Below are positions 60,567 to 64,000 of a stretch of 64,000 nucleotides of DNA, one piece after another. Position 1 is the stretch's first letter; each line of letters opens with the position of its first letter. Below the pieces are notes generated by a model. The model was given only the letters and a program-made list of their open reading frames with translations. It was not told the DNA's origin and ran no database searches. The DNA comes from Streptomyces sp. CMB-StM0423 (GTDB lineage Bacteria; Actinomycetota; Actinomycetes; Streptomycetales; Streptomycetaceae), in assembly GCF_002847285.1 (NCBI RefSeq), contig NZ_CP025407.1:4992501-5056500 (forward strand), read 5' to 3'. Both the position numbers and the translations under genes were made by a program.

Positions 60567-61466
60567 TCAGCTCCCGCGGCGTACCCGGTCGTGCGCGGCC
60601 GTGGCCATCTGGTAGTACGTCGCGAGCTTGTAGTACTCCCCGCCGGACGTCAGCGCGCCGGCGAAGACGAGCTTGCGATCGCCCTCGTAGGTGTACGGCG
60701 CCTTGGCGGCGAGCACGCCGAGCTTCGGTTCGACGTGCGCGGGGAGCGCCCCCGGGTCGGTCGTACGGGTGGAGAAGCTGACCCGCTCGATCTCCGCGTC
60801 GTCCCAGCCGAAAGTCGGGTACAGCGCGGACGAGGTCCCGGCGAAGTCCAGGAGCTGTCCGCTCGGCTCCGGCAGCCCGAAGTCCCGCAGCATCGCCTGG
60901 ACGGTGGCGCGCTCGAAGTGCTCCGGGGACAGCCCGTTGAAGTACACGTTCCACGTCCGGTTCGCGTGGTCGATCGCCACGGTCGACACCTTGCCGTCCA
61001 GGCCGTACCCGACGAGCACGTCCATCCACTTGGCGAGCGCGGTGGACATGGCGGGTACGACGGCGAGCCGGCCCAGTTCCTGCAGCCGGCCCATCGGGAA
61101 GACGGCGTAGCTCTTGTTGAAGCCGCCGTTGACGCCGTAGTCGACGCCGTAGCAGTCGACCGGGAGCGCGGTCAGCAGGTCCGCGAACATGCCGCGGACC
61201 GGATGGTCCGTCTCCTCGGCGAGGCCGTGCTCCACGGCGCGCTCATAGGGATTGCCGTCGGCCAGCGGCACCGTGAAGTCGAAGGAGACGTCCCGGATAC
61301 GGCCTCCCTTGTTCACCGCGTTGAACACGATGGTGGAGTCGGTGGCGACGTTCGGGAACGCCGCCAGCAACGCGGACATCTTCTCGGGCGGGCAGTCCAC
61401 GCCCACCAGCCCGGCCGCTTCTTCCGCAGCCGCACACAAACGCTCGATCCCAGGATTTGCGATCAT
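60567..61466 (-). CDS. ABBA-type aromatic prenyltransferase (NphB/CloQ-like), copy 1
   Basis: A 299-residue enzyme of the ABBA fold (NphB is 307 residues). Family-typical parts are VSFDFTVPLADGNPY, CYGVDYGVNGGFNKSYAVFP, VSTVAIDHANRTWNVYFNG, and GGEYYKLATYYQMA at the end. Members attach dimethylallyl, geranyl or farnesyl groups to phenols, phenazines or naphthoquinones without Mg-binding DDxxD motifs. ATG 61466 follows GGGGGAG. Its leader shares the 66-nt module with the terpene cyclase. It converges with the cyclase gene, 174 bp apart. Confidence 0.88.
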   Translation of the reverse strand: MIANPGIERLCAAAEEAAGLVGVDCPPEKMSALLAAFPNVATDSTIVFNAVNKGGRIRDVSFDFTVPLADGNPYERAVEHGLAEETDHPVRGMFADLLTALPVDCYGVDYGVNGGFNKSYAVFPMGRLQELGRLAVVPAMSTALAKWMDVLVGYGLDGKVSTVAIDHANRTWNVYFNGLSPEHFERATVQAMLRDFGLPEPSGQLLDFAGTSSALYPTFGWDDAEIERVSFSTRTTDPGALPAHVEPKLGVLAAKAPYTYEGDRKLVFAGALTSGGEYYKLATYYQMATAAHDRVRRGS

Positions 61467-61495
61467 TGCTCCCCCACAGGGCGATGTGAAAAGGA

Positions 61496-61519
61496 CCTGC
61501 CCGCTGCTGTTCCAGCAGG
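61496..61519 (-). terminator. Hairpin with U-rich tail before prenyltransferase 1 start
   Basis: On the minus strand the stem CTGCTG-gaa-CAGCAG is followed by CGGGCAGG and UCCUUUUC, about 22 nt upstream of the ribosome binding site. It is weaker than the hairpin before the cyclase but in the same place. Confidence 0.4.
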
Positions 61520-61672
61520 ACATCGGATAGCGAACACAGGCGGCCGACCGCGCCGGCTTCGGCCGTGGCCGGGAGCAGGACCGTGCGTCCTGCGGCGCGG
61601 GGCCGGATTCGTAAGTCCCCCATCGGCGCCGGCTCTTCCGGTTTACGGACCGCCGCACTGCCGGGATTCTCC

Positions 61673-61738
61673 GGGGGAATCTCACCCTCCGCATTTCCTC
61701 ATCCGGGCAGGGGTGACGTGCCCAAAGTGTGACACGGC
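61673..61738 (-). promoter_or_regulatory. Shared 66-nt module, copy 2 (before prenyltransferase 1)
   Basis: Reverse complement of 61673-61738 matches 58535-58600 at 55 of 66 positions without gaps. It is about 205 nt upstream of ATG 61466, a similar distance as for the cyclase. Conserved words include GTGTCACACTT and GCGGAGGGTGAGATTCCCCC. Confidence 0.75.
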
Positions 61739-61968
61739 CCGGACCTCCACGCCAGCGAAGCCGGCGGCGGCCCGGACCGTACCGACCCGCGTGCGTGGCG
61801 ACGGCAAGCCACCGGCAAGTCACCCTCAAGTCCGGCAGGTCAGTCTGGGAGCCGGCAACCGGGACTACGGGCGCCGGGCGGGTGTCCGAACCGGCCGACT
61901 GCCGCAGTCGGCGCGGGTCCCTCGGGGGCGGCGGTTTTCGAGGCGATGGGTCAGACGGAGGGGCTTCG

Positions 61969-62604
61969 ATGCCGTTTCATCCCTGTACGCGAGGTCATGC
62001 GCGAAGAACCGGCGCTGCTGCGCCCTCTCTGCTGTGCGACCCCTGCATCAGGCAGGTCGGGCGTCACCTGCGGGAGCTGGCAGGACTGCACCGGGAGTGC
62101 CTGTACCAGGCGTCGCCGACGGCGCCGACCCGGTGGCGTAATCCGACGAAGGTCTCCACGAGCCGCCGCCTCGACTATCCCGACATCTCGCTGCTGGACA
62201 CGCGGCAGCGCATCTCCTCCCTGCTGGAGTCGTGGTCGGGGACGGTCGTGGCGAAGCGCAGGGCCGCCGCGCCGAAGCGAAGCGTGCCGCACCTGGCGGT
62301 GTTCCTCGCCGGGCAGTTGGACTGGATCACCGCCCAGCCCGCGGCGGCGGACTTCGCCGACGAGGTCGAGGCCCTGGTCAAGGAGCTGCGGCAGACCATC
62401 GATCCCGAACCGGGCGGGTACTTCACCCTCGTGGAAGAGTGCGTCCAGGACGGCTGCGGCGGGACCATCACCGCGTCGCTCAGAGCCGGCGAGCCGGTGC
62501 CCGTGCGGAGCATCGCCTGCTCGGCGGGGCACGCCTGGGCGCCGCACGAGTGGCTCCTGCTCGGGCAGCTCGTGGAACGGCAGCGAAAGGGCAGCGAGGC
62601 GTGA
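61969..62604 (+). CDS. OvmZ-like protein with zinc-ribbon start
   Basis: A 211-residue protein beginning MPFHPCTRGHARR and LLCDPCIRQVGRHLREL (Cys pairs near 6 and 25/28), a middle rich in DYPDISLLDTRQRISSLLESW, and a C-terminal part with CVQDGCGGTI and SIACSAGHAW (more Cys/His). This layout is like the OvmZ proteins encoded with small HTH partners near antibiotic genes and in actinophage-like regions; the role is unknown. ATG 61969 follows GGAGGGG. It overlaps the next start by 4 nt (GTGA). Confidence 0.6.
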   Translation: MPFHPCTRGHARRTGAAAPSLLCDPCIRQVGRHLRELAGLHRECLYQASPTAPTRWRNPTKVSTSRRLDYPDISLLDTRQRISSLLESWSGTVVAKRRAAAPKRSVPHLAVFLAGQLDWITAQPAAADFADEVEALVKELRQTIDPEPGGYFTLVEECVQDGCGGTITASLRAGEPVPVRSIACSAGHAWAPHEWLLLGQLVERQRKGSEA

Positions 62605-62786
62605 GCAGACCACCGCACCACAGGCTCGTTCCGACCAAGGTGGCCGCGCTGGCCATGGGGGTGTCGGAGGCGACGATCCGAAAATGGGTGAGCCGGGGGA
62701 AGCTGACCCGCTACGGTGCGCCGAACCGCCGCTCGCACTTCGACATCGAGGAACTCACCGCGCTCTCCGCGCAGCGCCGGCCCTGA
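62601..62786 (+). CDS. Small MerR-type HTH protein (OvmW/excisionase-like)
   Basis: A 61-residue protein that is nearly all a helix-turn-helix: TKVAALAMGVSEATIRKWVSRGKLTRYG followed by the wing HFDIEELTAL. It resembles phage excisionases and the OvmW partner of OvmZ. GTG 62601 overlaps the stop of the preceding gene, so translation is coupled. It probably binds DNA, perhaps in complex with the OvmZ-like protein, to control the cluster. Confidence 0.75.
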   Translation: MSRPPHHRLVPTKVAALAMGVSEATIRKWVSRGKLTRYGAPNRRSHFDIEELTALSAQRRP

Positions 62787-62818
62787 GCCGGGCGGACCTG
62801 GTCCGCCCGGCTGGTTCG

Positions 62819-63721
62819 CTAGCCGGAGGCGGGGGGCGCCGTGGTGTGCATGTGGTTCACCAGGCGCGGGCGCCACTGGTAGTACGACTGGACCTTGCAG
62901 TACTCGCCGTCGCCCGGCGAGGTGGCGACGTAGACGGCCTTGGGGTTGTCGGCGCCGTACGGGATCTCCCGCAGGAAGTGCTCGATCTTCGGCTCCACCC
63001 GGTCCAGGATCGCCAGCGGGTCGGGGGTGATCGCCGAGTAGCAGAAGCGCTCGATGTCCGGCGAGTCCCAGCTCAGGGTGGCGTAGAAGCCGAACGCCTG
63101 CTGGGCGAACTTCAGCAGGTGCTCGCTCGGCTCCGGCATGCCGAGGTCGCTCAGCATGGACCGGACGGCCGCCGGCGTGAGGCAGTCGTCCACCTCCCCG
63201 AAGTACACGTTCATCGTGCGGTGCCCGTAGTCCATGCCGATCAGGGTGATCTTCTCGGCCAGCCCGTAGCGCTCGAAGAACTCCATGTTCCCGGCCACGC
63301 TGGGCGGCATGGAGGGGAGGGCGGCGAGCTTCGGCAGGCTCTGCATCTGCTCGCCGGGGAAGCACGACCACGCCTTCTGGAAGCCGCCGACGAGGCCGAA
63401 GTCGATGCCGTAGCTGCCGATGGGGAACCGGCCCTCGATGTCACCGAGGAGCGAGTCGATGGGGTGGTCCGTACGCGGCAGGAGGCCGTTGGCCTGCGCG
63501 AGCGCATGCGGGTCGATGGTGCTCGGGAGCATCATCATGTGGCAGTTCATCTCTCCGGCGTGGCGCGCGTCGGTCGCCACCCGGAAGAGGATCGCGGCCT
63601 GCGGGAGCAGTTCCTCGAACGCGCCGAGGATGGGCCAGACCTTGTCGCGCGCGCAGGGCACGTCCACGAGCCCCGCGGTCTTCTCGATGGCGGCGTACAG
63701 GTTCTCTGCCGAACCGGACAT
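62819..63721 (-). CDS. ABBA-type aromatic prenyltransferase (NphB/CloQ-like), copy 2
   Basis: A 300-residue ABBA prenyltransferase similar to copy 1: GSYGIDFGLVGGFQKAWSCFP, ITLIGMDYGHRTMNVYFGEV, LSDLGMPEPSEHLLKFA, and GDGEYCKVQSYYQWRPR at the end. ATG 63721 follows AGGAG; a GTG at 63754 in frame overlaps the TetR gene but has no ribosome binding site. The two copies differ in many substrate-pocket positions, so they may act on different acceptors or in sequence. It follows the TetR gene by 26 bp and is probably co-transcribed with it. Confidence 0.88.
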   Translation of the reverse strand: MSGSAENLYAAIEKTAGLVDVPCARDKVWPILGAFEELLPQAAILFRVATDARHAGEMNCHMMMLPSTIDPHALAQANGLLPRTDHPIDSLLGDIEGRFPIGSYGIDFGLVGGFQKAWSCFPGEQMQSLPKLAALPSMPPSVAGNMEFFERYGLAEKITLIGMDYGHRTMNVYFGEVDDCLTPAAVRSMLSDLGMPEPSEHLLKFAQQAFGFYATLSWDSPDIERFCYSAITPDPLAILDRVEPKIEHFLREIPYGADNPKAVYVATSPGDGEYCKVQSYYQWRPRLVNHMHTTAPPASG

Positions 63722-63747
63722 GATTCTCCTGTCGTTGAAGTCGCCGT

Positions 63748-64000
63748 TACTCACTCAGGTAGCCCTGGAGCGTGGGCGCGAATGTCTCGACGAGCTCGTC
63801 CACCGACGCAGAAGCGATCGGCTCCATCTTCAGCACGTAGCGCAGCATGATCAGCCCGACGACCTGCACCACCAGCGCGTTGAGCCGCAGCCGCGGTACG
63901 TCGACGACCTCTCCCAGCCGGATGACGAGCAGGGCGGAGAAGTGCTCGCGCAGATACTCCGCGCCTTCTTCGCTGCTGGTCGCGGCCTCGACCCGGGCCA
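63748..64000 (-). CDS. TetR-family regulator, C-terminal part (5' end outside window)
   Basis: The 83 visible C-terminal codons (EYLREHFSALLVIRLGEVVDVPRLRLNALVVQVVGLIMLRYVLKMEPIA in pieces; ending in TLQGYLSE) match the TetR_C ligand domain. The HTH is beyond the window. It lies upstream of prenyltransferase 2 in the same direction. Confidence 0.75.

Larger units (their letters stand above)
61467..61968. other. Divergent control region of prenyltransferase 1 and OvmZ-like gene
   Basis: No gene is seen. Leftward it holds the prenyltransferase leader with a hairpin (61496-61519, CCTGCTGgaaCAGCAG core followed by TCCTTTTC) and the conserved module (61673-61738). Rightward is the upstream region of the OvmZ-like gene with its ribosome binding site at 61957-61963. 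Confidence 0.5.

Noticed and set aside
1..64000. tRNA, rRNA or CRISPR loci
   Set aside because: No T-loop, acceptor-stem or rRNA-type sequence and no regularly spaced short repeats were seen on reading both strands; a covariance-model scan would be needed to exclude small RNAs fully.

Overview
The window is about 73% GC, uses many GTG and TTG starts, and encodes families typical of filamentous actinomycetes: AfsR/SARP regulators, XRE-DUF397 pairs, an actinobacterial IHF-like protein, F420 biosynthesis, and TTA (bldA-type) codons in regulators. It most likely comes from a Streptomyces or close relative and looks like accessory or arm-type chromosome. No tRNA, rRNA or CRISPR array was seen.

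Layout. (1) 1-12.7 kb is a regulatory island: a partial methyltransferase, two stand-alone LuxR-type HTH proteins, and three large AfsR-like SARP-NB-ARC-TPR regulators. One of the three is broken by a one-base frameshift. A previously uncalled 55-codon gene, resembling AfsS-type small proteins, sits between two of the paralogues. A PIG-V-like mannosyltransferase lies among them. (2) 13.2-19.1 kb holds a Tat-exported PHP-domain protein, a small secreted protein, an F420-type LLM oxidoreductase and a fused FbiC. (3) 19.3-29.6 kb has a TPR-ATPase, a complete ISL3-family IS with 8-bp target duplication, an ADP-ribosylglycohydrolase, a divergent HxlR / F420-reductase-like pair, an XRE-DUF397 pair and a GPP34 protein. 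(4) 29.8-44 kb has a D-Ala-D-Ala carboxypeptidase with an unusually long disordered N-terminus, a membrane protein, a winged-helix protein, an IHF-like protein, an Rrf2 regulator beside a decayed RidA gene, a radical SAM protein, methyltransferase, MerR-thioredoxin operon and an intact RidA. (5) 44-46.4 kb has TetR and a 14-TM-type MFS exporter.

(6) 46.8-52.9 kb is the most system-like locus. It is a tightly packed five-gene operon: XRE/TPR regulator, TIR-domain protein, P-loop-like ATPase, membrane protein, and a DnaJ-type zinc-finger chaperone lacking a J domain. The TIR protein and the ATPase share a short sequence module, and both the regulator and TIR genes contain a TTA codon. It is a candidate NAD-targeting conflict or signalling system. 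(7) 52.9-58.5 kb is mostly ordinary: DUF1707, a secreted protein, AKR, SDR, an ArsR-like protein, and TetR with two clear operators.

(8) 58.5-64 kb looks like part of an isoprenoid or meroterpenoid cluster: a class II terpene cyclase with a DxDD motif and two ABBA-type aromatic prenyltransferases around an OvmZ/OvmW-like pair, with a TetR gene at the edge. The cyclase and the first prenyltransferase genes share a gapless 66-nt promoter or leader module (55/66 identical) and both have a terminator-like hairpin just before the ribosome binding site. This suggests coordinated control, possibly by attenuation.
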